A DNA stretch of 64,000 nucleotides from Pedobacter sp. AK013 (GTDB lineage Bacteria; Bacteroidota; Bacteroidia; Sphingobacteriales; Sphingobacteriaceae), in assembly GCF_014205835.1 (NCBI RefSeq), contig NZ_JACHCQ010000024.1, positions 48,318 to 112,317 of the forward strand. Direction: 5' to 3'. The notes under the pieces are model-generated. The model made no database searches and was not told the DNA's origin. It was given only the letters and a program-made list of their open reading frames with translations. How positions within the stretch are numbered: position 1 is the first letter of the stretch; every line of letters begins with the position of its first letter. A program made the translations under genes and the position numbers. Of the stretch, positions 1-8,007 are shown one piece after another.

Positions 1-1536
1 CTGACCACCACTTTCTGCATAGAAAGGTGTTTGGCGCAAAACAATCTGATATTGTTCTTTGCCTTTGGCTTTTACTTTACGATATTTTAAAATTTCGGTT
101 TCGATTTCTAAGTCATCATAACCTACAAATTCACTTTGATCGTCTGCATTTACTACAATCCAATCACCTGTATCTATGGCTGTTGCAGCGCGAGAGCGAT
201 TTTTTTGTTCGCCTAATGCATTATTAAAACCGTTCATTTCAACAATCCAGCCCTTTTCTTTTGCCATTAACTCCGTTAAATCTATCGGGAAACCAAAAGT
301 ATCATACAGCTGAAATGCAAATCTTCCTTCTATCATTTTATAGGATGGATGTTTTTCATCTCGTTGATTAATTGAAGCGTTTATATATTCATTAAATCTA
401 GTAATGCCATTGCCTAGTGTTTTTAAGAATGAGACTTCCTCCTCTAAAACTACTTTTTGCACAAAATCCTGTTGCGAAATTAATTCATCAAATACACCTT
501 TAAATTGTTCAGCCAATAAAGGAACCAATTGATTTAAAAATGGCTCTTTAAAATTTAAAAACGTGTAAGCATAACGTACGGCTCGGCGTAAAATTCTTCT
601 AATAACATACCCCGCACCATTACTTGATGGTAGTTGCCCATCTGCTATTACAAATGAAATTGCACGGATATGATCAGCCATAACACGCATAGCAATATCT
701 GTTTCTTCATTTGTACCATATTTATTTCCAGATTTTTCAGCAATAAATTGAATTAGCGGTTGAAAAACATCTGTATCATAATTTGAGGATTTTTCCTGTA
801 AAACACGAACTAAACGCTCAAACCCCATACCTGTATCTACATGCTTAGCAGGTAAGCTTTGCAATGAACCATTTTTTAAACGGTTAAACTGCATAAATAC
901 ATTATTCCAGATTTCGATTACCTGGGGATGATCTGCATTTACCAGGGTAGCCCCATCAACTAAAGCTTTTTCTTCATCGGTACGACAATCTACATGGATT
1001 TCAGAACATGGCCCACATGGTCCGGTATCGCCCATTTCCCAAAAATTGTCTTTTTTATTTCCAGGTAAAATATGGCTTTCATCAACATATTGTTTCCATA
1101 AATCGTAAGCTTCCTGGTCTTTCTCCAGACCTTCTTTTTCGTCGCCCTCGAAATAGGTAACATATAATTTTTCTTTCGGGATTTTGTAAACTTCGGTCAG
1201 TAATTCCCAACTCCAGGCAATAGCTTCCTTTTTGAAATAATCGCCAAAGCTCCAATTGCCCAACATTTCGAACATGGTGTGATGGTAAGTATCAATACCC
1301 ACTTCTTCCAGGTCGTTATGTTTACCAGAAACACGTAAACAGCGTTGGGTATCAGCAACACGAGAATATTTTATGACCGCCTCCCCTAAAAACAGATCTT
1401 TAAATTGGTTCATGCCCGCATTGGTAAACATTAAAGTTGGGTCGTTTTTAACCACAATGGGTGCGGAAGGAACAACATGATGTTGTTTTGATTCAAAAAA
1501 ACTAAGGAATGCCTGTCTAATCTCTTTTGCTGTCAT
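1..1536 (-). CDS. alaS: Alanine--tRNA ligase, N-terminal part (runs off the window)
   Basis: Class II aminoacyl-tRNA synthetase that charges tRNA-Ala in the cytoplasm. I translated the minus strand from the ATG at 1536: 512 open codons reach base 1, so the C-terminal part lies outside the window. Visible landmarks are the N-terminal FTNAGMNQFKDLFLG stretch, the HTMFEMLGNWSFGDYFK block, GDTGPCGPCSEIH, and DTGMGFERL, all typical of AlaRS catalytic cores; the reading stops inside FYAESGGQ, the usual beginning of the editing domain. It is divergent from the MerR gene at 1653. A TAATTTTG box lies at 1557-1564 on the minus strand, about 20 bp before the start. Confidence 0.97.
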   Translation of the reverse strand, partial: MTAKEIRQAFLSFFESKQHHVVPSAPIVVKNDPTLMFTNAGMNQFKDLFLGEAVIKYSRVADTQRCLRVSGKHNDLEEVGIDTYHHTMFEMLGNWSFGDYFKKEAIAWSWELLTEVYKIPKEKLYVTYFEGDEKEGLEKDQEAYDLWKQYVDESHILPGNKKDNFWEMGDTGPCGPCSEIHVDCRTDEEKALVDGATLVNADHPQVIEIWNNVFMQFNRLKNGSLQSLPAKHVDTGMGFERLVRVLQEKSSNYDTDVFQPLIQFIAEKSGNKYGTNEETDIAMRVMADHIRAISFVIADGQLPSSNGAGYVIRRILRRAVRYAYTFLNFKEPFLNQLVPLLAEQFKGVFDELISQQDFVQKVVLEEEVSFLKTLGNGITRFNEYINASINQRDEKHPSYKMIEGRFAFQLYDTFGFPIDLTELMAKEKGWIVEMNGFNNALGEQKNRSRAATAIDTGDWIVVNADDQSEFVGYDDLEIETEILKYRKVKAKGKEQYQIVLRQTPFYAESGGQ

Positions 1537-1556
1537 TTCAATATTATTGGAGGGAA

Positions 1557-1564
1557 CAAAATTA
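1557..1564 (-). promoter_or_regulatory. Candidate -7 box (TAATTTTG) of alaS
   Basis: Read on the minus strand, TAATTTTG fits the Bacteroidota -7 consensus TAnnTTTG and lies 20 bp upstream of the alaS start. No clear TTTG -33 element is seen, so this rests on one half of the promoter only. Confidence 0.4.
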
Positions 1565-1652
1565 AAATTTTATTGCGTTAATAAGGAAAAATCGAGCTAC
1601 ATTTGAATACTTTAATTAATCGATATAAAACACTCATAATCAATCACAAAAT

Positions 1653-1988
1653 ATGCCGTATAAAGAAAGAGACATTAATAAAATGTATTATACCATGGGT
1701 GAGGTGACTGAAATGTTTAATGTTAACGCATCGCAGATCCGTTTTTACGAGAAAGAATTTGATATCCTCCAGCCTAAAAAAAATAAAAAAGGCAATCGTC
1801 TTTTTACGCCAGAAGATATTGAAAACCTAAAAATTATTTTCAATCTGGTTGACGAAAAAGGTTTTACATTAAAAGGTGCTAAAGACTATTTGAAGAACAA
1901 TAAAACAGGTGTTAGAGAGAATCAAAAGATTATTGATTCGTTAGAAAAACTGAAAGGTTTTTTAGTAAACCTGGCAGAAGAACTTTAA
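1653..1988 (+). CDS. MerR-family transcriptional regulator
   Basis: Small cytoplasmic DNA-binding protein of 111 residues. An N-terminal winged helix with YYTMGEVTEMFNV and SQIRFYEKEF is the classic MerR motif, followed by NRLFTPEDIENLKII and a short dimerisation helix. There is no long C-terminal effector domain and no cysteine cluster, so the ligand is not predictable and it may respond to none. An alternative start is Met11 (MYYTMGEV), which would match many MerR proteins just as well. It is divergent from alaS and precedes the comEC operon by 150 bp. Family call firm, role unknown. Confidence 0.9.
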   Translation: MPYKERDINKMYYTMGEVTEMFNVNASQIRFYEKEFDILQPKKNKKGNRLFTPEDIENLKIIFNLVDEKGFTLKGAKDYLKNNKTGVRENQKIIDSLEKLKGFLVNLAEEL

Positions 1989-2051
1989 ACGCTCTATTCA
2001 TTCACTTTTGTAGATTTTATCCATTAATATAGGTAATTAAAAAATACATTT

Positions 2052-2083
2052 TTTGTAATTTTTTAATTATTTCTCTATATTAG
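2052..2083 (+). promoter_or_regulatory. Promoter of the HhH-comEC operon
   Basis: TTTG at 2052-2055, a 20-bp gap, then TATATTAG at 2076-2083 (one base off TAnnTTTG). Transcription would start near 2090, some 48 bp before the ATG at 2138. Confidence 0.5.
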
Positions 2084-2137
2084 AATCACCAATACAAAAA
2101 TCACCCTATTTTTTATTAACCAGTTTAACCCCTGCTT

Positions 2138-4369
2138 ATGAAAATATGGTGTGCGTTATTGCCCGTTCCTTTCCCCTATTATTTATTTCCCAAGAAACAT
2201 TTGGGTGTCGTTCTATTTGCATTAGTTGGTAATTGGTTGCCACCAGTAAATCCTTATGGAGATACAATATTTCGCAGCTATAAAACGGTAATTTCATGGC
2301 TTACTGATCTTTACAATAAACTTCTAACTGGAAGTCGTTATGCGTTTAAGATATTAATTGCTGCCTTTGTGATGATTGGATTTATGGCAAATGCCCAAAC
2401 CCATGCACAAGAAACAGATATACGCGATATTTTGGAGAGTATAGCTGAAAACCTGCCTGATGATTATGATATGACCGAGTTGGTTGATATTTTGGAGAAA
2501 TATCGTAAACATCCAATTAACCTGAACCGTACCTCAGTTGAAGAATTAAAAACTTTGGTTTTCCTATCACCCTTACAGATTGGTAATTTTTTTACACATA
2601 TAAAGGAAAATGGTCCGCTTGCAGATGTACTCGAATTACAAAGTATTGCTGGCTTTGATATTAAAACAATCCAAACCTTGCTTCCATTTGTAACATTAAC
2701 CAATATCGCCGAATATCAGGAACTCAGTTTTAAAAACCTCATACGTGCTGGTGAAAATGACCTGATGATGCGTTTCGCGCAAACTTTGCAAAAACAGAGG
2801 GGTTATACCGATTTACCTGGGAACAGGTATTTAGGTTCGCCAGAAAGATTTCAGATGCGTTACCGGTATCAATATAATTCAATCCTATCAGCTGCCATAA
2901 CTTTAGATAAAGATGCCGGAGAAAAATTTATTGGTAAGCCTTTCGATTTTTATTCAGGAAATATCACGCTATTCAAATTGGGTAAATTAAAAAAATTGGT
3001 AGTTGGCGATTATACACTGCAATTCGGCCAGGGCTTAACCTTATGGTCGGGTTTTTCCTATGGCAAAGGGCCCGACGTAACCAGCGTAGCTAAAAAAGAT
3101 TTAGGTTTAAGGCCTTACAATTCTACCAATGAATATTCCTTCTTTAGAGGCAGCGCTGCAACAATTAATTTATTTAAGAATATAGACATTACTCCTTTTG
3201 TCTCATTCCGCAATCTTGATGCTAGTCAAAAGTTAGATTCTGATGGAAACTTAATTCAGTCTACAATTAATCAAACTGGGTTGCATAGAACGCCTACAGA
3301 GATTAAGAATAAAGGTGTTTTGGCACAGAGTGTGTTTGGAACTACAGTTCAATATGCCAAAAACGAATTTGCTGTTGGTGCTATAGCTTATCATACCAAT
3401 TATAAGAATCGTTTTATTACGCAAGCTGCAGCCTACGACTGGTATAGTTTCACTGGCAAATCGTTAACTAATTTGGGTATATTTTATAATTATACCTACA
3501 ATAATATGTACCTCTATGGCGAGGCAGCAAAAGGTTTAGGTGGTGGCTATGCTTACATTAATGGTGTACTCATTAGTTTATCGCCAGCCGTTTCTGCAGC
3601 CTTAACCTATCGCAATTATGCTAAAGATTATCACAGTTTCTTTAATCAGGCAGTATCCGAATCGAGCGAAGCTGTAAATGAAAAAGGATTGTATGCGGGT
3701 TTAAATGTTAACCCGAATAAACAATGGGCCTTTTCTTTCTATGGTGATTTTTTTCGGTTCCCATGGTTAAAATATCGTGTTGATGAGCCCTCACAGGGTT
3801 ATGAGGTTTTAGCCCAAGCCGTTTATACACCAAGCAAAACCTTTAAAATTTTAGTTCGATTTAAAACAGAATATAAACAACAGAATACTGATCTGGATGT
3901 TCCTGTAAATTTTTTAGACCCTGTAAAAAGAGAAGGTTACCGAGCAGAGGCAAACTGGCAATTGAATAAGAGTTGGCAGTTTCAAAACCGTTTAGAGATT
4001 TCTCAATATAAGAAAGGGAGTGCAAATAGGGAATTTGGCTACCTTGTTTATCAGGATATAGACTATTCGCCCATGTTCGCTAAGCTAACAGGCAATATAA
4101 GGTTTGCCTATTTCAATACCCCGAGTTATAACAGCAGGATTTATGCGTATGAAGATGATGTTTTATACAGTTTTGCTTTTGGAATGTATAACGGAAAAGG
4201 TTTTAGAACCTACCTCAACCTGAGGTACAACGTAGTTAAAAAACTAAACGTTTGGATTCGATATGGGTTATTCGTTTATAAGGACGTAGAAACAGTAGGG
4301 ACTTATCTGGACGAAATTAAGGGTAATAAAAAATCGGAAGTTAAAATTCAAGTACGCTATCAATTTTAA
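2138..4369 (+). CDS. Secreted helix-hairpin-helix protein with beta-rich C-terminal domain
   Basis: A 743-residue protein. After a hydrophobic stretch ending in ANAQTHAQ (around residue 85-90) come helix-hairpin-helix segments (around 115-190: HPINLNRTSVEELKTL and a second pass with QSIAGFDIKTIQTLLPF), then about 500 residues rich in alternating aromatic/polar strands ending in VRYQF, like an outer-membrane beta-barrel. Such proteins are common in Bacteroidota and often sit beside comEC; a role in DNA uptake or surface DNA handling is inference. Odd point: some 70 residues precede the apparent signal peptide, and no better start codon exists between them. It runs 3 bp ahead of comEC, so the two are surely cotranscribed. 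Confidence 0.75.
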   Translation: MKIWCALLPVPFPYYLFPKKHLGVVLFALVGNWLPPVNPYGDTIFRSYKTVISWLTDLYNKLLTGSRYAFKILIAAFVMIGFMANAQTHAQETDIRDILESIAENLPDDYDMTELVDILEKYRKHPINLNRTSVEELKTLVFLSPLQIGNFFTHIKENGPLADVLELQSIAGFDIKTIQTLLPFVTLTNIAEYQELSFKNLIRAGENDLMMRFAQTLQKQRGYTDLPGNRYLGSPERFQMRYRYQYNSILSAAITLDKDAGEKFIGKPFDFYSGNITLFKLGKLKKLVVGDYTLQFGQGLTLWSGFSYGKGPDVTSVAKKDLGLRPYNSTNEYSFFRGSAATINLFKNIDITPFVSFRNLDASQKLDSDGNLIQSTINQTGLHRTPTEIKNKGVLAQSVFGTTVQYAKNEFAVGAIAYHTNYKNRFITQAAAYDWYSFTGKSLTNLGIFYNYTYNNMYLYGEAAKGLGGGYAYINGVLISLSPAVSAALTYRNYAKDYHSFFNQAVSESSEAVNEKGLYAGLNVNPNKQWAFSFYGDFFRFPWLKYRVDEPSQGYEVLAQAVYTPSKTFKILVRFKTEYKQQNTDLDVPVNFLDPVKREGYRAEANWQLNKSWQFQNRLEISQYKKGSANREFGYLVYQDIDYSPMFAKLTGNIRFAYFNTPSYNSRIYAYEDDVLYSFAFGMYNGKGFRTYLNLRYNVVKKLNVWIRYGLFVYKDVETVGTYLDEIKGNKKSEVKIQVRYQF

Positions 4370-4372
4370 ACC

Positions 4373-6460
4373 ATGTTTAAGACCGAATATGTTTTTGTCA
4401 GGATCCTATTTCCTTTCATTTTAGGTATCTATATTTTTTATTTCTTTCCAGCATTAGTATACATTAAATGGTTGACTTTAACCCTATCTGTTATTTTACT
4501 GAGTATTTTATTTTTAAATGTCACTTATAAAAGATTCAATGTATATCGTTACAAAGGTGCTGTTGGTATTTTAATTTATATACTTTTTTTCAGTCTTGGC
4601 GGTTTGTTTTGCCTGCTCAATAACGAAAGTTTAAACCAAGGTTACTTTGCAAAAGCTGGGTGCGATTATTTAAAAGTTTGGATTAATAATGAGCCTCAGC
4701 AAAATAGTAATATTGTACGCTTTAAAGCAAAGGTATTAACTGGATACAAAAAAAATAAGCAAATGAGCTTATCGGGCCAAATGCTGCTTACTGTAAAATT
4801 AGACAGTTTAAACCCCATCAAACTAAAGTATGGCGACGAAATGATGATATCGGTAAAATATACCGAAGTAGAACCTCCATATAATCCTGCAGAATTTGAT
4901 TTTAAAGCTTGGCTGGGCAGTCAGAATATTTATCACCAGGCATTTATAAATCAGGATCATATCGTTAGCACCAAAAACAATGTCGGTAATCGGGTGATAA
5001 AGACGGCTTTAAATATAAGAGAAAAGCAAGTAGCAAAATATAGAACCTTAATTAAAAGTGACGAAGCTTTTGCCGTAGCCTCTACTCTTATTTTAGGCTA
5101 CCGTGCCGATTTAAGTAAGGAAACTTTATCTGCGTATTCCAATACAGGAACGATCCATGCTTTATCGGTGTCAGGTGCGCATGTGGCAATCATCTATTTC
5201 GTTTTAGATTTTATGTTCTTCTTTTTGAATAAGAATCGGGCATTAAGGATGATAAAAATATTAATCGTCTGTACTTTAATTTGGGCATATGCTCTGCTAA
5301 CCGGATTATCGCCTTCTGTCGTTCGCTCAGCCATAATGATCAGTATTTTAATAACGGCTAAAGTTTTATCTAAGAAAACAAATAGTTATAATGTTTTAGC
5401 CTTTTCTGCATTCTGTCAACTCGTTTACAATCCATTTTTAATCTGGGATGTTGGATTTCAACTCTCCTACCTGGCCGTTTTCGGATTAATTTATCTTCAG
5501 CCTAAAATTTACAACCTTCTTTATACAGAACATAATTGGATAGATAAATTATGGAGTTTCGTATCCATGTCTTTAGCTGCACAAATAGTTACGTTTCCAT
5601 TAAGTATTTATTATTTCCATCTATTTCCACTTTATTTCCTTTTTGCGAATCTCTTCATCACCATCCCATTAATATTAATGATGTATTTAGGGATTGTAGT
5701 ATTAATCCCATCATTCGGATTTTTGGCTCCGGTTTTCGAATGGATAATAAATTTCACAAATGCTACCCTAAAGTGGATTGCTGATTTGCCATATGCCAGC
5801 CTTTCATCAATATGGATTAATTTGCCCGAATTTTCCTTATTGAGTCTCTCGTTAGGCTTGTTTATTTATGCATTGACAAAATTTAACAAACAACTTTTGT
5901 TTTCTTCTCTACTCCTGTTTGTCTGTTATCAACTTTTAATTGTGCGCGATGATCTAAAGATTTTTAACCAGAGGAAAATCATTTTCTTTTCCCTGAGAAA
6001 AAATTATGCGGCGGCATTTATTAATGGAAAAGAAGCTGTTTTAGTTTCAGATTTAAGTAGTGAAGATAAAAACTATTCCTTTTCTATTCAACCGGCATTA
6101 ACCCAATTACAATTAAAAAAAATATCTATTATTGATTTTAAGAAAGACACCGTTTTAGGGCAGTTCGTATTAAAGAACAATCAAATTGCCTTTTTTCACT
6201 ATAGGATACTCTTGATTGATGAGAATCTGAATAATAAAAAGATAAATGGAGATGCTACCTTTTCGAGTATTTGGTTAAATGGAAATACTAAATTTAACTT
6301 AACCAAAATAGATACTGGTATAAGATATAAAACGGCCATAATAGATGCCACCAATAAAGATTATAAAATTCAGATCTTAAAGAAGTATATCGAGAATAAT
6401 GATATAGATGTACAGGTTTTAAAGAAAAATAAAGCATATTTGGTACAACTAACCCAATAA
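4373..6460 (+). CDS. comEC: ComEC/Rec2-type competence membrane protein
   Basis: Polytopic inner-membrane channel for uptake of single-stranded DNA in natural transformation. The 695-residue sequence has N-terminal membrane helices (a DUF4131-like region), then the signature ALSVSGAHVAII (around residue 262-275) and many hydrophobic helices of the Competence domain (about 235-500), with LTGLSPSVVRSAIM also typical. The C-terminal 160 residues look like a decayed metallo-beta-lactamase domain: the end resembles that fold but there is no HxHxDH metal motif. It lies between the HhH protein and an enoyl-CoA hydratase gene with gaps of 3 and 1 bp. Confidence 0.93.
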   Translation: MFKTEYVFVRILFPFILGIYIFYFFPALVYIKWLTLTLSVILLSILFLNVTYKRFNVYRYKGAVGILIYILFFSLGGLFCLLNNESLNQGYFAKAGCDYLKVWINNEPQQNSNIVRFKAKVLTGYKKNKQMSLSGQMLLTVKLDSLNPIKLKYGDEMMISVKYTEVEPPYNPAEFDFKAWLGSQNIYHQAFINQDHIVSTKNNVGNRVIKTALNIREKQVAKYRTLIKSDEAFAVASTLILGYRADLSKETLSAYSNTGTIHALSVSGAHVAIIYFVLDFMFFFLNKNRALRMIKILIVCTLIWAYALLTGLSPSVVRSAIMISILITAKVLSKKTNSYNVLAFSAFCQLVYNPFLIWDVGFQLSYLAVFGLIYLQPKIYNLLYTEHNWIDKLWSFVSMSLAAQIVTFPLSIYYFHLFPLYFLFANLFITIPLILMMYLGIVVLIPSFGFLAPVFEWIINFTNATLKWIADLPYASLSSIWINLPEFSLLSLSLGLFIYALTKFNKQLLFSSLLLFVCYQLLIVRDDLKIFNQRKIIFFSLRKNYAAAFINGKEAVLVSDLSSEDKNYSFSIQPALTQLQLKKISIIDFKKDTVLGQFVLKNNQIAFFHYRILLIDENLNNKKINGDATFSSIWLNGNTKFNLTKIDTGIRYKTAIIDATNKDYKIQILKKYIENNDIDVQVLKKNKAYLVQLTQ

Positions 6461-6461
6461 C

Positions 6462-7238
6462 ATGGAAAATCTGGTTTTATATCAGGTTGCTGAAAGAATA
6501 GCAACGATAACGATCAACAGGACCGAAAAGAGAAATGCATTAAACCCTCAACTTATTGCTGAATTAACCTCCGCATTTATAAAAGCATCAGAAGATGACC
6601 TGGTAAAAGTAGTCATATTAAATGCAAATGGTGGTGCTTTTAGTGCTGGTGCCGATTTAGCATATCTTCAGCAATTACAGCACAATACATTTGAAGAAAA
6701 CGTAGCCGACTCTAATCATTTAAAAAAACTATTTACAACCATTTATTATTTGCCAAAGGTAGTTATTGCCCAGGTAGAAGGTCATGCCATTGCTGGTGGC
6801 TGTGGTTTGGCAACCATATGTGATATTGTTTTCGCTACCCCTGAAAGTAATTTTGGTTATACTGAAGTAAAAATAGGTTTCGTACCAGCAATAGTTTCTT
6901 GTTTTTTAAAACAAAAGGTGAGCGAATCCATCGCCAAAGAAATTTTACTAACAGGCAAAACCTTCTCTGCCGAGCAGGCATTGAAATATAATTTGATAAA
7001 TTTTGTAACAAATTCATCCGAAATTCATCAAAAAACAAGAGAATTTGCATTAAGTTTGTGTACAGAAAGTTCGGGCAATTCATTAATGGTTACCAAACAG
7101 CTGATTACTCAAACTGTTAATCCGAACTTAGAAAAGAGTTTGGAAACCGCGGTACAGATCAATGCCATGGTAAGAGAAAGTGAAGATTTTAAAAAAGGGA
7201 TTTCTTCGTTTTTGAAAAAAGAAAAAATTAATTGGTAA
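6462..7238 (+). CDS. Enoyl-CoA hydratase/isomerase family protein
   Basis: Crotonase-fold enzyme of 258 residues, the usual length, acting on a CoA thioester in the cytoplasm. The oxyanion-hole segments GGAFSAGADLAYL (around residue 56) and EGHAIAGGCGLATICD (around 106) are present, followed by ESNFGYTEVKIGFVPA, where hydratases carry a catalytic Glu. It could act in fatty-acid or branched-chain amino-acid breakdown (methylglutaconyl-CoA hydratase is one option); the substrate cannot be read from sequence. It starts one base after comEC, so it shares that transcript although no functional link is obvious. Confidence 0.9.
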   Translation: MENLVLYQVAERIATITINRTEKRNALNPQLIAELTSAFIKASEDDLVKVVILNANGGAFSAGADLAYLQQLQHNTFEENVADSNHLKKLFTTIYYLPKVVIAQVEGHAIAGGCGLATICDIVFATPESNFGYTEVKIGFVPAIVSCFLKQKVSESIAKEILLTGKTFSAEQALKYNLINFVTNSSEIHQKTREFALSLCTESSGNSLMVTKQLITQTVNPNLEKSLETAVQINAMVRESEDFKKGISSFLKKEKINW

Positions 7239-7261
7239 ATAACTAAAAACTGAAATAAAAC

Positions 7262-7909
7262 ATGTTCAAATCAATCAAAACCAGTGTTGTAGCTTTAATC
7301 TTGGTAAGTACTGCTATAATTGCCCATGCACAAAAGAAAATTGCTGAAGGTACTTTGGTATTTGCAGTAACGGCTAATGGCGCAACAACTGACATTAAAA
7401 CTAAATTTAATGGTAGTTTAACCAAAATAGAAATTGAAAATGGCCCAGCCATGGTGAATATCATTTCAAATACGGCAGATAAAACCGGATTATTATTAAT
7501 TGATGTTCCGGTGGCTCAAAAACAATTCGCGGTAAAGGTGAGCAAAGCAGAAACAGAAGCACAAGAAGCTTTATTACCCAAATATTCTGACTATAAAGCA
7601 ACTGGAGAAAAACAGACAATTGCTGGGTTTAGTGCTGAAAAATACACTTACAAAGATGACAAAGGTGGAGCGCATGAGTTATGGGCAACTAAAGATGTTG
7701 ATATTGCGGCAATTACCAATGGTGGTTTCTTCAAAGGTTTGGGAGCTCTTCCTGTAAAATATTCGGCAGTAATTAATGGTGTAAATTCAGACTTGGTTCT
7801 AAAATCTCTTTCTGAAGCTAAAGTAGGCGCCATTAATACTGAAATTCCTACTGGTTACGAGGTAGTAACTATGGACGAATTGAAAGCAATGCAAGGTGGT
7901 GGTGAATAA
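7262..7909 (+). CDS. Secreted protein of unknown function (DUF4412-like)
   Basis: A 215-residue protein with a clear signal peptide (KTSVVALILVSTAIIAHAQ) and a mature part built of short beta-like strands. The IAGFSAEKYTYKDDKGGAHELWATKDV segment resembles the central part of DUF4412-type periplasmic proteins of Bacteroidota; that likeness is from memory and is weak. No catalytic motif or lipobox is visible. It follows the comEC operon by 23 bp and ends at a hairpin that separates it from the peptidase gene downstream. Confidence 0.7.
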   Translation: MFKSIKTSVVALILVSTAIIAHAQKKIAEGTLVFAVTANGATTDIKTKFNGSLTKIEIENGPAMVNIISNTADKTGLLLIDVPVAQKQFAVKVSKAETEAQEALLPKYSDYKATGEKQTIAGFSAEKYTYKDDKGGAHELWATKDVDIAAITNGGFFKGLGALPVKYSAVINGVNSDLVLKSLSEAKVGAINTEIPTGYEVVTMDELKAMQGGGE

Positions 7910-7932
7910 TTAACCAATTCCAGATAATTTAC

Positions 7933-7990
7933 AGCTTTTTAACTGCAGGCTTTTTATTTAAATTAGCCCGAAAGTTAAAAAGCTTTTTTT
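7933..7990 (+). terminator. Intrinsic terminator with 12-bp perfect arms
   Basis: AGCTTTTTAACT (7933-7944) pairs perfectly with AGTTAAAAAGCT (7973-7984) and is followed by a T run to 7990. A nested GGCT...AGCC stem lies in the loop. It ends the secreted-protein transcript; the peptidase gene starts 18 bp later. Confidence 0.75.
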
Positions 7991-8007
7991 ATGTCCAAAA
8001 ATTATAT

